Shown: positions 1 to 9,848, counted from the stretch's first letter. The stretch: 18,237 nucleotides of DNA from Willaertia magna (GCA_902984215.1 CADWAF010000098.1:1-18237); one strand, 5' to 3'. A program made the numbers and translations. The notes: generated from the sequence alone by a model not told the origin.

Positions 1-71
1 TTACTTTTTAAATCTTTTTTCTTACCGTATAGGATCTTAATAACTTTCTCATCTAAAAAATTAAGAAGAAG

Positions 72-262
72 AGTATAAATTTATATAGTTTAAATAAAAA
101 AGAAAAGACAAAAGAGTATAAATTTATATAATTTTTAAGAAAAAGAAAAATATAAAATAAGTATAAATTTATACAGATTAATAAAAAGAAATGAAAAAAA
201 CAAAAGGTTAGTTTTATAATAAAAGTTTAAAAAAAAAGTTAAAAGAAGTATAAATTTATATA
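72..262 (+). repeat. Tandem palindromic repeat, left edge
   Basis: The 12-bp palindrome TATAAATTTATA, usually preceded by AG, occurs at 74-85, 117-128, 162-173 and 249-260. The spacings are 43, 45 and 87 bp, so the period is about 44 bp with one degenerate unit around 205-246. Linkers are A-rich on this strand (AAAGAAAAG-like). The same palindrome with T-rich linkers recurs at 18047-18137, so the two window edges carry inverted copies of one repeat family. No coding potential is visible. A satellite or the arm of a larger inverted element are both possible. Confidence 0.75.
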
Positions 263-620
263 ATTTATTTTTATTTCTTTGTGCTTTACCTTAATGTAGC
301 TTCTTTTTAGAGGTAAAGTGGATATAGTGAATTTAATGGGATTGTTAAAAGTAAATAATAAAAGTGGTTTATAAGTATTGATTAAAAATACTAATGGCTT
401 TTTTTTGATGTGAAGTATTTATAGTATTTAGTAATTTGTTGAAAAATAGAATTTTTAAAGTTTTTTTCTTTGAATTGTTATTTATCATTTTAAATAAGGA
501 AAGAAAATCTAATTTTGGATGGTTTAATTTTTGTGTGTTATTGATTTGTTGTTTTGGTTATGATATTTTTGTTGATGTTGTTGTTGTTTTATTGTTGTTA
601 TTGTTTTGTATTGTTGATAA

Positions 621-642
621 TGATGATGATGATGATGATGAT
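621..642. repeat. Trinucleotide microsatellite (TGA/GAT)n
   Basis: About seven perfect TGA units lie inside a longer stretch (560-670) of imperfect GTT/GAT triplets. In a minus-strand frame it would encode His or Ser runs, which fits low-complexity tracts in this genome, but no gene is supported here. Confidence 0.8.
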
Positions 643-1901
643 TGTTTTGTTGTTGTATTGTTGATGATGTTGTTGTGGAGTAATAAAGAGTAAAAAATAA
701 CAAAGCTGTCTTATTTTTTTTAAATTAAAAATTTTTTTTAAAAATTTTAACTATTAAAAAATAAACCTTATTTTTACAAAATTCAATCATTTATATTTTC
801 TATTTAAAAAAAATCAGTTTTTCTAAAATTTTAACTGTTTCCAAAATTTATTCTTTTTAACCAAACAAATATTCAGTAAAATGTAAGTATTTAGTTTAAT
901 AATAATTATTATTTTAATGATTTTAGATTTAAAGGATGTTAATAAATTTGTTGAGAATTTTATTATGTTTGAATTGAACATTCAGAATAGGTAAATTTAA
1001 TGTTTAGTTTTATTAATTAATTTAAAAAATATTAACCATAACATAGTAAATATTTTAATGATTAAATTTTTTTAATGTTTATTTTTGAGCTAATTTATTG
1101 TAAAAAGAGATTCTATATTAAGTTATTAAGCTACATTTATAATAGAAATAAACAAGTTAACGATTAATTATTTTTTTATACTTATTTTTTAAAAATAAGT
1201 AGTACTTAAAAAAATTCTTGTTTTTTTCTTTAAAAAAACTATGGAACTGCTAAGAGATAATAAAAAATATTAAAATTATAATTAATATTATATAATATAA
1301 AAAATATTTAAATAATATACTATCTTAATTTTCTAAATTTTTACTTAAATAATTATTTTTTATTATCATCATTATATTTATCAATATTATTATTTTGTAT
1401 AAATTTTTCTTTTATAAAATATTTTTCTATAATTTCGTTGTAAATTTTATTATTTTTAATACTTAAAATAATATATATTTATTTATTGTTATTTAATTTT
1501 TATTTTTGCTAAAATTTTATAAAATATTTTATTTATTGCTAAATTAAATGGTTTGTGTCAATATATATTATATTTTTATTATTTTTTATAAAATTTAAAA
1601 TAAAAATTAAAAAGAATAAAAATTTGAATTATTAATTTTATAATATTTTTAGAAATAAACTTCATTTGTAATTATATATTATTAAAATATAATCTAATTC
1701 TATTTTATAATTAGTTATGTGGTATTATAATTATATGTATTTCTAGTTGTTTTTATTATTTTAAAATTATACTAATCTTCACATTTACCAAATACTGGTT
1801 TATATTCTTTAAATTTAAATTGTATACAATCTTTTTTTCTTTTAAATTATGAACTATTCTTTTTAAAAATTTAAATTATAAACGGTATTTTTTAACTTGA
1901 C

Positions 1902-1930
1902 GTAAAGATAAATATATAATTTATCTTTAC
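1902..1930. repeat. Perfect inverted repeat / hairpin
   Basis: GTAAAGATAAAT (1902-1913) and ATTTATCTTTAC (1919-1930) are exact reverse complements separated by the 5-nt loop ATATA. The site is about 320 bp beyond the stop codon of the large minus-strand gene. It could be a transcript-end hairpin or a small foldback; its function is unknown. Confidence 0.7.
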
Positions 1931-2004
1931 ATTTCTTTCATAAATAAATAAGAATAATCTGGATTAATGGAGCTAATTGTGTTATGTTTTATTGAGCTTA
2001 CTTT

Positions 2005-2022
2005 AGTTATTTCTAAATAACT
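2005..2022. repeat. Short inverted repeat
   Basis: AGTTATTT and AAATAACT are perfect 8-bp arms around a 2-nt centre. It lies between the large gene's 3' end and the hairpin at 1902-1930. Such short AT-rich palindromes can arise by chance. Confidence 0.45.
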
Positions 2023-2249
2023 ATTTATTATTGTTCTAGCACATTGGATTTTGAATAAATGTTAAAGAATATTGTTAGCACGGGAAGTTTTTCAGGTATT
2101 AATTTACAATAAATTAATTTTGTGACAAAAGTTTAGAGTAGGCATTTAGCTGGCTTTGGTTATCTGTTAGAAACGTTTTATTTATTAGGAATAATTAAGG
2201 TCATTAATTTAAAAACTCGTTTAACAAAATTAATATTTTATTTTCTTAT

Positions 2250-5200
2250 TTACAAGTTAGCAGTACTAGTGGAGGTAGTAGTTACTACAATAGTAGGTGG
2301 AGTATTTACCTCAATCGTAGGTACTCCATTATTATTATTATTAACAATAGTATTATTATTTTCTTTACTATTCTTTAAAGGTGTTGTTGGTGTAGTATTA
2401 TTACTGGTGACGGTAGTATTATTATTATTTAAAGAAGGTAATAAAGAATCAATTACTTCATCTGTTACACATGGATATTTAACTAATGTTTCTAAAGTTA
2501 AAATTACTCTTTGAAGGGTTGGTCTATTATTTGGATTTCTTTGTATCATACTTTGTAATAATCTACATAACAACTTTTCATTTTGAGAAGAACAACTACT
2601 AACTGAACCTGTAGTTGCTCTTCTTGTGGTATTGTTACTGCCATTAGTAGAGGATAAATTAGATGTATTATTATCAAGAGCTTCATTCATTATTAAATTT
2701 AAATGTATTTTTGCTGCCATAATTTGATGTGTGGCATGTTCATTTGTTAAAATACTTTGTTCAATTGTTTTTGTAACTTCTTGATCTTGTGAAATAGTTC
2801 TAATAAACATTTCTTTTGTAAATAATTGATAAATAATACATCCTAATCTAAAGATATCATCTTTTTGATCTAAATATAACTCTATATCACCATTGTATTT
2901 ACTATTTACACCACTTCCACGATTACTGCTTCCCCTTTCAGAACTTGTAATTTCTGAAATAACTTGATTCTTCTTGAAAGTTGAGAAACGAGAAGCGGAT
3001 AATGTAGGATAACTATTAAGGGAGAAATCATCATGATTTGTTTTTAAATTTGATAAACTGGAAACAATTTGTTTGTTTCTTAAATTATATTCATTACTGA
3101 AATCCCATGGTTTTATCCAATCTACTAATTTCACACTAACATTAGAAGTAAATTCTGTTCCTTCAAGAATTGAAGTAGAATCTTCTAAGGCCTCCTTAAT
3201 ACTCTTTATATCTTTATCAGTACCTTCATTATTTATGTTAGGTGTAGTGCTTAAAGTATTATTATTGTGATGGCTATGATCTGAATAAGTACTTTTTGCA
3301 GAATTTACTGAATATTGACTACTTGAATATCTTGAACTACCTAATCTCTTAAAGGTGTAATCTTCTTCCTCCAAAACTGATTTTCTATGTAAACTTCTTG
3401 TGGAAGTTGAAAATCTATTTCTTTGTAATTTGTTTGCATTACTTGTTGAGGTAGTTTCACCATAACTAAAATCATCAAACTTTTCATAATGTAAATAAAT
3501 CTTGTCTGGCTTTAAATTAACAAGAACAAATCCCTTTTCATGTAAATGTTTTACACCTTTTGATATTTGTAAGGCAATATCCAAAGCATCAAAGTAAGCT
3601 AGATTTTGATGATGTTTTCTATAAGATGCTAATTTCTTATCTAATCTTCCACCATTCATATGTTCCATTTCAATATAAACATCACATTTATCTATACCTT
3701 TCTTTTTAATTTTATAATCTGAATATGTCATTACATTGTGATGTTGTTCCATTCTTATCATTCCTTCAAAATCAGGTATCATTTCAATTAAATCTGCTTT
3801 AGATACATTGACAAGTTGTTTTATAATACATAATCTATTCTTTCTAATATTAACTGCTTTATATACTCTACCATTATGATTTTCAGCAATTTTCTTTAAA
3901 ACTAAATATTTCTCACCAAATACTCTTGGTCTAACTCTTTCTTCAAATAGATAATAATCTCTCTTTGATGTTACATTTAATAATAAAAATCTCATTAATA
4001 TTTCAACTTCATTACCTTTCTTTAAAATCATTTTTCTTTCCATCCAATTTAAAATTCTAAGTATTTGTTCATCAAGTAAGTTATCAATAGAAGAATATTC
4101 ATTACATTTTCTTTTTACTTCATCAAATAATGATTTTAACATGTGCATTAATTTCCATTCTTCTTCTAATGGTATAATAAATGTTTTATCAAATAATTCG
4201 CAATTCTTTTCCAAATATAATTGTTTACAAAATGTTACAATAAAAATTGAAAATATTAATCTTTCTATAATTTCTCCTCTAAAACGTTCATCTTTCTTAA
4301 TAAAGAATGATTGAACTAATGATTTCTTTTTTAAAGGAATATCAAATAAAAAGGAAAGAATTTGTTGTTCGTTATGTGGAATCATACCTTGCTTTAATTT
4401 TAATTTGGCAATTCTATAATCAAATCTCTTTAAGCAAATCTCAATCACCTTTGGTGTAACTTTGTGTGATTCTAAATTATCAATTAAAAATTCAATTTCC
4501 CTTAAATGTTGTTCATTATTAATTTCATTTGTTAAACAATACCCACTAACACTTAAATTACTAAATAATAAACGGAAAGACTGAAAAACGTTATTATCTT
4601 CTTCAATGTTAGCTTGAATACCACCTGATGGTGATTGGTCAATTCCACTATTAATTGTATCTGGGGTATTAAATACATATTGTACACCAGTCTTTTTAGG
4701 TGGTTTAACAGTACAAAATCTTGACGTACCACCTTGTTTAATTTCCGTTACAATCTCTTGAAATACTTCAGTTACTTTTTGTAATAAGAATGGTTTTGGA
4801 TCGCTTGCATTAATCTCAACATAAGGAATAAAGTATTGTAACGATTTCTTCAATCCTTCTCTTCTTGAAACTAATCTTTCATTAATGTGGAAAGAATCAA
4901 TTACTGCAGTTTCAACTGCTGTCATTTCAGAAAGAGTACTTCTCTTTCTGTATAAATCCATATCAGCAATTTCTTCATCTGTAGTAGATGGAGTTGAATC
5001 ACTAAGGGTTCTACTACTTCCTCTAGCTAAATATTCAATACCAACCAAAACCATTGCAATAGATTTACCTCCCTTAATATTATAAATTATTTCATATAAT
5101 TTATCTACATCACTAAAACTTTTTCTATCACATACATTATACACAACTAAATAACCATCAAACTCTCGTATTGAGTTTTCATCACATTCACCAGGACTGA

Positions 5201-6146
5201 AGAAATATAATTGTAAATCATATTCCTTTTCATCAACCTTAAATACCTTTGAACATGATCTACTACTTGTATTAAGACCTGTAATTGGAGAAGGTGCATT
5301 CTGAGTTGACTGAGATATAACATTAGATGAATCAATTGCAGTAGCATTAGCAGTAATAGGAGGTGAGTTTTTCTCAGCATTATTATTAGAGCCTTGTTCT
5401 TCATTCGTTTTATTGTTAGCATTAATAATTTCTTCAAGTAAAAACTCAGAAGCAACTAATGGATCATATAAATCATCTCCAATTATTGCAACTTTCAATT
5501 GAGGTATCTTTTCCTCTTCATTGGTCGTATTATCTGAACCTCCAAACCACTTTTTATAGAAACTATAACCAAATGATGAAGAAGAAGCAAGTGGTGTTGA
5601 ATTTTCTTTACTTTCCTTGTTTTCTTTATTCGGGGTAACAATATCATCAGTTGGTAATGTATTTGGGTTACTTGGAGTATGTTGTCCTGAATCTTCTTCA
5701 ATTTGAATAACTTCCTCTTTATAAGGAGTTAATATATTATGAGTAAACTTTTTTTGTTTACTAACAGCTGCAGAAGAAGTTGTTGAAGTCAAAGGTTTAC
5801 CGAAATTAATAATATCATCATCTTCAATTTCAAAGGCTGTTAAATGTACACTTTTACAATCGGAATCAGTTGAACTTGGACTAGAAGATTGACTATTATC
5901 TTTTTGACTACTATTAAAGAAGCTAAATAAACTACTAAGTCCACCTCCGCCACTTGAAGAACCATGATGATGATTACCACTAGGCTTTTTACCTGGGGAT
6001 TTTTCTTGAGGAGGAGAAGTACTACTATTAATTTCTAATGCGCTACCATTATTATTAGAACTGTTATTATTGTTATGATTAGCAACATTATTCATATCAA
6101 CTAATATTACTTCTCCTTCGGAATCACTACTTTCAAGGGAAGACAT
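2250..6146 (-). CDS. Ras-like pseudo-GTPase fused to pseudokinase, 1298 aa
   Basis: Single open frame with an in-frame TAA five codons before the ATG. Residues 1-210 are Ser/Asn/Pro-rich and probably disordered. Residues 215-470 follow a Ras-like layout: KVAIIG at 218-223, LQLYFFSPGE at 311-320 in the DTAGQE place, FDGYLVVYNVCDRKSF at 329-344, MVLVGIEYL at 365-373 in the place of the NKxD strand, and YVEINASD at 442-449 like the G5 SAK segment. The P-loop GxxxxGK is absent (GDDLYDPL), and an Asn/Ser insert fills 243-300. Residues 520-735 are helical and unassigned. Residues 742-1225 have a kinase fold: NHNGRVY glycine loop (756-762), the Lys of IIKQL (776), VLVNLKPDKIYL at 874-885 where HRDLKPxN belongs, DWI at 1009-1011 for DFG, DDIFRLGCIIYQLF helix F, and NPNNRP. 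Two low-complexity inserts (890-1000, 1020-1085) split the C-lobe. The HRD Asp is Asn, so catalysis is doubtful and a scaffold role is inferred. An Asn/Thr-rich tail ends it. Confidence 0.93.
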   Translation of the reverse strand: MSSLESSDSEGEVILVDMNNVANHNNNNSSNNNGSALEINSSTSPPQEKSPGKKPSGNHHHGSSSGGGGLSSLFSFFNSSQKDNSQSSSPSSTDSDCKSVHLTAFEIEDDDIINFGKPLTSTTSSAAVSKQKKFTHNILTPYKEEVIQIEEDSGQHTPSNPNTLPTDDIVTPNKENKESKENSTPLASSSSFGYSFYKKWFGGSDNTTNEEEKIPQLKVAIIGDDLYDPLVASEFLLEEIINANNKTNEEQGSNNNAEKNSPPITANATAIDSSNVISQSTQNAPSPITGLNTSSRSCSKVFKVDEKEYDLQLYFFSPGECDENSIREFDGYLVVYNVCDRKSFSDVDKLYEIIYNIKGGKSIAMVLVGIEYLARGSSRTLSDSTPSTTDEEIADMDLYRKRSTLSEMTAVETAVIDSFHINERLVSRREGLKKSLQYFIPYVEINASDPKPFLLQKVTEVFQEIVTEIKQGGTSRFCTVKPPKKTGVQYVFNTPDTINSGIDQSPSGGIQANIEEDNNVFQSFRLLFSNLSVSGYCLTNEINNEQHLREIEFLIDNLESHKVTPKVIEICLKRFDYRIAKLKLKQGMIPHNEQQILSFLFDIPLKKKSLVQSFFIKKDERFRGEIIERLIFSIFIVTFCKQLYLEKNCELFDKTFIIPLEEEWKLMHMLKSLFDEVKRKCNEYSSIDNLLDEQILRILNWMERKMILKKGNEVEILMRFLLLNVTSKRDYYLFEERVRPRVFGEKYLVLKKIAENHNGRVYKAVNIRKNRLCIIKQLVNVSKADLIEMIPDFEGMIRMEQHHNVMTYSDYKIKKKGIDKCDVYIEMEHMNGGRLDKKLASYRKHHQNLAYFDALDIALQISKGVKHLHEKGFVLVNLKPDKIYLHYEKFDDFSYGETTSTSNANKLQRNRFSTSTRSLHRKSVLEEEDYTFKRLGSSRYSSSQYSVNSAKSTYSDHSHHNNNTLSTTPNINNEGTDKDIKSIKEALEDSTSILEGTEFTSNVSVKLVDWIKPWDFSNEYNLRNKQIVSSLSNLKTNHDDFSLNSYPTLSASRFSTFKKNQVISEITSSERGSSNRGSGVNSKYNGDIELYLDQKDDIFRLGCIIYQLFTKEMFIRTISQDQEVTKTIEQSILTNEHATHQIMAAKIHLNLIMNEALDNNTSNLSSTNGSNNTTRRATTGSVSSCSSQNEKLLCRLLQSMIQRNPNNRPTLQRVILTLETLVKYPCVTDEVIDSLLPSLNNNNTTVTSNNTTPTTPLKNSKENNNTIVNNNNNGVPTIEVNTPPTIVVTTTSTSTANL

Positions 6147-6239
6147 TCTTGTTTTTTCTTAATTATTTAAAAACGAATGAAAACATAATATTTCAACAAT
6201 ATATAATATTCATTAAACAATAAAATCTTCTTTATTGGT

Positions 6240-6343
6240 ATGAATTATGATAAATAGACCGTCATAATTCATTCTTGTAAATCTGCCAATTTCGTTCCGA
6301 AACGTGAAACGGTAGGGAGTCATTTTTTTTCCGGTTTTGGCGC
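6240..6343 (-). promoter_or_regulatory. Putative upstream control region of the 1298-aa gene
   Basis: This lies 94-197 bp upstream of the ATG at 6146. It holds perfect 11-bp inverted arms ATGAATTATGA (6240-6250) and TCATAATTCAT (6262-6272). It also holds TTTCG-TTC-CGAAA (6290-6302) overlapping two GAAACG units (6299-6304, 6306-6311), and TTTTGGCGC at 6335-6343, which matches the E2F/DP consensus TTTSSCGC. The GC-rich blocks stand out against the AT background. E2F binding is known in many eukaryotes; its use here is inference. Confidence 0.4.
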
Positions 6344-6781
6344 TAAGTGGATTTTTGTTAAGATTATTGAAAATGATTTTTTGTTGAAAAAAAGAAAGTT
6401 TGTAAAGAATAGGCTTGTCAACAGGTTTTGTAAAGTATTAATATTTTAGTATGAATATAATGTTTATGGATTTTATAATGGGTAAATTTCTCTATTGAAA
6501 GTTCTTTTGGAAGTTTTTGTGATGAAACGTTGTTCCTTTTTGTTTTATCGAATTAAGGCAAAATGCTTGTTCTTCTTGTTCTAGTTGTTCTTTGGTGTTC
6601 TTGTTTGCAATTACAAAGAGTTTAGAGCAAAAGGTATTAGAACAAAGTCATAATCCTTTTCCTTTTTAATAAAAGAGACCATTTCTTTTTGTGTAACTTT
6701 ACAAAAATTTTAAAATATACCTTCTTGTTGTATATTCAAAAGATAATTTATTCTCTTCTTACAATTCCTACACAAAATAAT
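6344..6781. other. Intergenic stretch, no supported gene
   Basis: It contains imperfect GTTCTT-type tandem units near 6568-6604. A roughly 50-codon minus-strand frame without ATG, rich in Gln/Glu/Lys, lies between about 6500 and 6650. Neither start nor splice signals nor homology to neighbours supports a gene. Confidence 0.45.
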
Positions 6782-6943
6782 TTTCTCATCTCAACAACGC
6801 AAATAAATATCCACATTTAATTTCAACAATTTTACTTTCTAATTTATCTAATTTTGTAGGTCTTTCAAATTTAGTTACATTAGAAATGTTACAACCTAAC
6901 ACGACATTTAAATTTTCACCATAAATAAATACCTTTCCTTTTT
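6782..6943 (-). pseudogene. Orphan exon 2 relic of the RCC1-like family
   Basis: Translated on the minus strand from just after an AG (6945-6944), it reads EKGKVFIYGENLN, then NVTKFERPTKLDKLESKIVE, IKCGYLFALLR and a stop (TGA, 6788-6786) where intact copies have Cys of the CENG motif. The wording KFERxTKLDKLESKI matches the exon 2 of the copies at 8524-9658 and 10813-12300 rather than that of the adjacent copy. No exon 1, 3, 4 or 5 homology is visible around it, and the following donor site is lost. It is a leftover of an older tandem copy, about 100 bp beyond the stop codon of the gene at 7043-8469. Confidence 0.8.
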
Positions 6944-7042
6944 CTATTTATTTTTAATTTTTGTAATAAATAATAACCAACAAATAATAACTTAATGCTT
7001 ATTCTAAAATGTTTTATTTTAATAATGGTATAAACAATAATA

Positions 7043-8469
7043 TTAATTAAAAAACAAATTAATATCTGATAAATTTTGATTTTCAATCAAAATTTTTAAA
7101 TTATTAACAAAATAATTTAAACTCTTGCTTTGACTAAAATCTTTACACAAAGTAATTCCTCTCATTACATTTCTATTCATTTGAATTCCAATTTCAATAA
7201 TTTCATCTTTCTTTTTACCAAATCTTCCAATAAAATTATTTAAATTACAATCAACTTCAATAAATAATTTGTCCTTCTTTTTAATTGGAAAATTATATTC
7301 TTGTTGTGCTGAATTTTTATTACAACATAAAATTGTATTATTTTCAGTTAAAAAAGTAGAATGATATCCATTACACATTGCACTTTTAAATTTACTTATT
7401 CCATTTAATTTTAATTTTGTTAATGGAACACCAAGACCACCATTTAATGGAAATTCTGTTCCAAATTGTCCGCTTTTTTATTATTTACAAAAAAAATCAA
7501 TAAAATTTACAATTATAAAATAATATTATAACTTACTTGTCCTGTTTTCCACAAACATAAATATCTCCATCAACTAATTGTTTTTACAAATAAATAAAAT
7601 ATATAGTAAATAATAATATTTAATTAACAATATAAATAAATTTGTATTGTAATAAACAACTTACATGTTAAAAAGACACTACTAAAATGTCCACAACCAT
7701 ATTGTTTAACTTTATCTTTTAATAATGTAAATCCACTTAATTCATCTTTTGTTGTAATTCCCATATTCACGTAATAATTATATCCACTTCCTATTTTTAA
7801 AATACAATTATTTAAAATAAATTATAAACTAATAAATTATATACATACCATAACATTCACCATTTTCACATCTTATAACACAAAATGAATATCCACATTT
7901 AATGTCAACAATTTTACTTGTAATTTTCTCTTCTAATTCAGTGTGTTTTACAAAACTTGTAATTTCATTATTGTTTTTTATAGTTTTACAACCAAATATA
8001 CCATAAGTATTAACTCCATAAATAAAAACGTTTCCCTTTTCTATTAATTATAGTTTTGTAAAGTGACAAATAAAATTAATTATAAAAATAAAATTGTAAA
8101 CATACCAGTCAATAAAAAACAACAAGTTAACTGACCAGGTGTTACAAAATTAATAAATTTATCATCTTGTTCTAATTGTGGTAAATTATTTAATTTTTTT
8201 CTATTTAAAACAACATGATCTTGTGTTAAATAATTACAAGTTGCAAAAATTACAGTTGCTGAAATTACATTCTCATCTAAAAATATTAATTTTCCTTCTT
8301 TTAAATCGACACGATAAAATTTATTATTTTTTGTAATGACATAAAGATCAGGATATTCACAAATAATTTTATTAATTTCTTTGTGATTTATGAAATGGGT
8401 TTGATTTTCATTGAAGTTATTTAATAAAAAGGATTCTGTTTTGTCGGAATATTCAAAAAGGCAATTCAT
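7043..8469 (-). CDS. RCC1-like beta-propeller protein, copy A (382 aa)
   Basis: Five exons join in frame: 8469-8106, 8040-7849, 7790-7665, 7573-7537 and 7472-7043 (1149 nt). Donors are GTATG or GTAAGT and acceptors end in AG. The protein has degenerate RCC1 repeats. The clearest runs from YGCGHFSSVFLT through DGDIYVCGKQDNGQFG, the classical CGxxxSxxLTxDGxxYxxGxxxxGQFG pattern. Others are CCFLLT..KGNVFIYGVNTYGIFG and IKCGYSFCVIRCENGECYG. The length fits one seven-bladed propeller. RCC1 propellers commonly act as Ran/Rho exchange factors or protein-interaction platforms; the partner here is unknown. The protein stops just after LSDINLFF, which resembles the first strand of a BTB domain. It starts MNCLFEYSDKT, like copies D and E (12389, 15608). 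Confidence is in the gene model rather than in a biochemical role. Confidence 0.85.
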
Positions 8470-8523
8470 TTTTAGTTATTTTTTTAATTTTCATAAATAT
8501 TTTTATAATTAGATTTTTAACAG

Positions 8524-9658
8524 TTAAACCTCGCTTAAAACCTCACCGTTATCTGAATTACAAAATTCTTGTACAATTTTAGATTTAATTATTGTTGAAA
8601 ATCTCTTATTGAACTGCACACTTTTATGATTTAAACTGTAATAACAAAAAGATACAATAAAGATCATTAAAGGCACTAAATAAAAGGAATACTGTGACAA
8701 GATGAGAATTTAATTATTCTTGTTATTAATTCGAGGAAAAAAGAGAAATAAATTTCTTAAATTGAGAAGATAATCTTAATAAATTAATTTTAAAGTAAAA
8801 AACTTACTTGTTAAATAAATAGTATGCAAACAACCACAATCAAATTGTTTAACTTTTCCTTTTAATTGTTCTAATAAAGTGAATTCACGAAATTCAAATA
8901 AATTACTTTTATTTCTAAAGCAATTGTATCCGCTTCCTTATTTTATTTAATAGTTAAATAATTATTAATAACTAACAATAATTAAATATAACGTAAAACA
9001 TACCATAACTATCACCATTTTCACATTTAATAACACAAAAATTAAATCCACATTTAATTTCAACAATTTTACTTTCTAATTTATCTAATTTTGTTAGTCT
9101 TTCAAATTCAATTAAATTATCACTTGAAATGTCACAACCAAATACACCACTAACATTTTCACCATAAATAAATACCTTTCCCTTTTCTATTTGTTATTTA
9201 ATTTTTGGAAATTCAAATTTTTTGTAACCACACTTACCAGTCAATAAAAAGGCAAAATTCTTTGCACCAGTTGCTAACTTGATAAATTTATCATCAAAAT
9301 CAATCTCTGGTAAATCTACAATGCAGCTTCTTGAAAAAGAATTTAAATAAACTTTATTTCTTGTTAAAACATTAATATTTCCATAATTATCAGTGACATC
9401 AATAATATAATTATCATTAACATCAATTATATTTTCTTGATTCAAACAGCATGAAATAAATTTTTTTTGTAATAATTGATATCCTTTATTATTTGTTGTG
9501 ACATATAATAAATTATCTGATCCATTACAAAGACTTTTCACAGTTTCAATTTCTTTAAAATCTGTTTTTAAATTTTCGTTTTTATTATTGGAATGAAAAT
9601 TTTCATTTTGAAATTCAAAAACACAGACGGCAATGCTTGTATTATTGTTAAAATTCAT
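8524..9658 (-). CDS. RCC1-like protein, copy B, 3'-truncated (about 253 aa)
   Basis: Exons 9658-9238, 9186-9004 and 8936-8808 match exons 1-3 of the intact relatives in length and phase. They encode IYGENVSGVFGC, IKCGFNFCVIKCENGDSYG, then VKQFDCGCLHTIYLT before a GTAAGT donor. A plausible exon 4 (8552-8524) follows an unusually long 255-bp intron and begins NNGEV like copy C, but then reads LSEV and a TAA instead of YVTGKFD. No exon 5 is present: copy A starts 54 bp further on. Exon 1 belongs to the subfamily of copy C (10813-12300), with ICVFEY-type starts and long acidic/Asn inserts. It may make a shortened propeller or be a pseudogene. The exon 4 call is the weakest part. Confidence 0.55.
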
Positions 9659-9848
9659 TTTTTTTAATTACAAAAATAAAATTGTCTTTTTGTGGTAAAA
9701 GATGTGTTGTTTGGCTATTTTTTTGTGAAAGTTGGAATTTCCAGGTTCTAATACAACTCCATGGACTACCTGTTGTTGTTTCGCAAAATAATACACTTGG
9801 CTTATCAACAAATAACTTTATATAATTGTAATTTCAATTTTTCAAAAA
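9659..9848. other. Upstream region of copy B
   Basis: This gap separates the ATG of copy B from the plus-strand exon 5 relic. Around 9700-9810 it is less AT-rich than the surroundings (CCATGGACTACC-like stretch), but no frame or known element was recognised. Confidence 0.4.

Larger units (their letters stand above)
263..2249. other. AT-rich region without a supported gene
   Basis: No convincing gene was found. 300-700 is less AT-rich than its surroundings and T/G-rich on the plus strand. An 85-codon plus-strand frame there (436-693) is hydrophobic and ends in an Asp run made by a GAT microsatellite, so it is not credible. On the minus strand the same stretch could read as a Gln/His/Asn-rich tail, but no start, splice or flanking homology supports it. 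720-1900 is extremely AT-rich with stops in every frame. 1960-2230 is somewhat richer in GC and would be the 3' flank of the large minus-strand gene. Confidence 0.5.

Noticed and set aside
436..693. 85-codon plus-strand frame with a poly-Asp run
   Set aside because: It is hydrophobic and low-complexity, its core is a GAT/GTT triplet repeat, and no splice or homology signal supports it.
2269..5085. Plus-strand frames inside the 1298-aa gene
   Set aside because: They are antisense shadows of a long, domain-bearing minus-strand frame.
5147..5701. Other minus-strand frames inside the 1298-aa gene
   Set aside because: Leu/Lys/His-rich readings in a shifted frame of the same coding sequence; no domain and no start context.
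2250..6146. Active protein kinase or active small GTPase
   Set aside because: The HRD Asp, the DFG Gly, the P-loop Lys and the NKxD motif are all missing or replaced at the expected places.
6500..6650. Minus-strand Gln/Glu-rich frame of about 50 codons
   Set aside because: It has no ATG, is bounded by stops, and has no similarity to neighbours.
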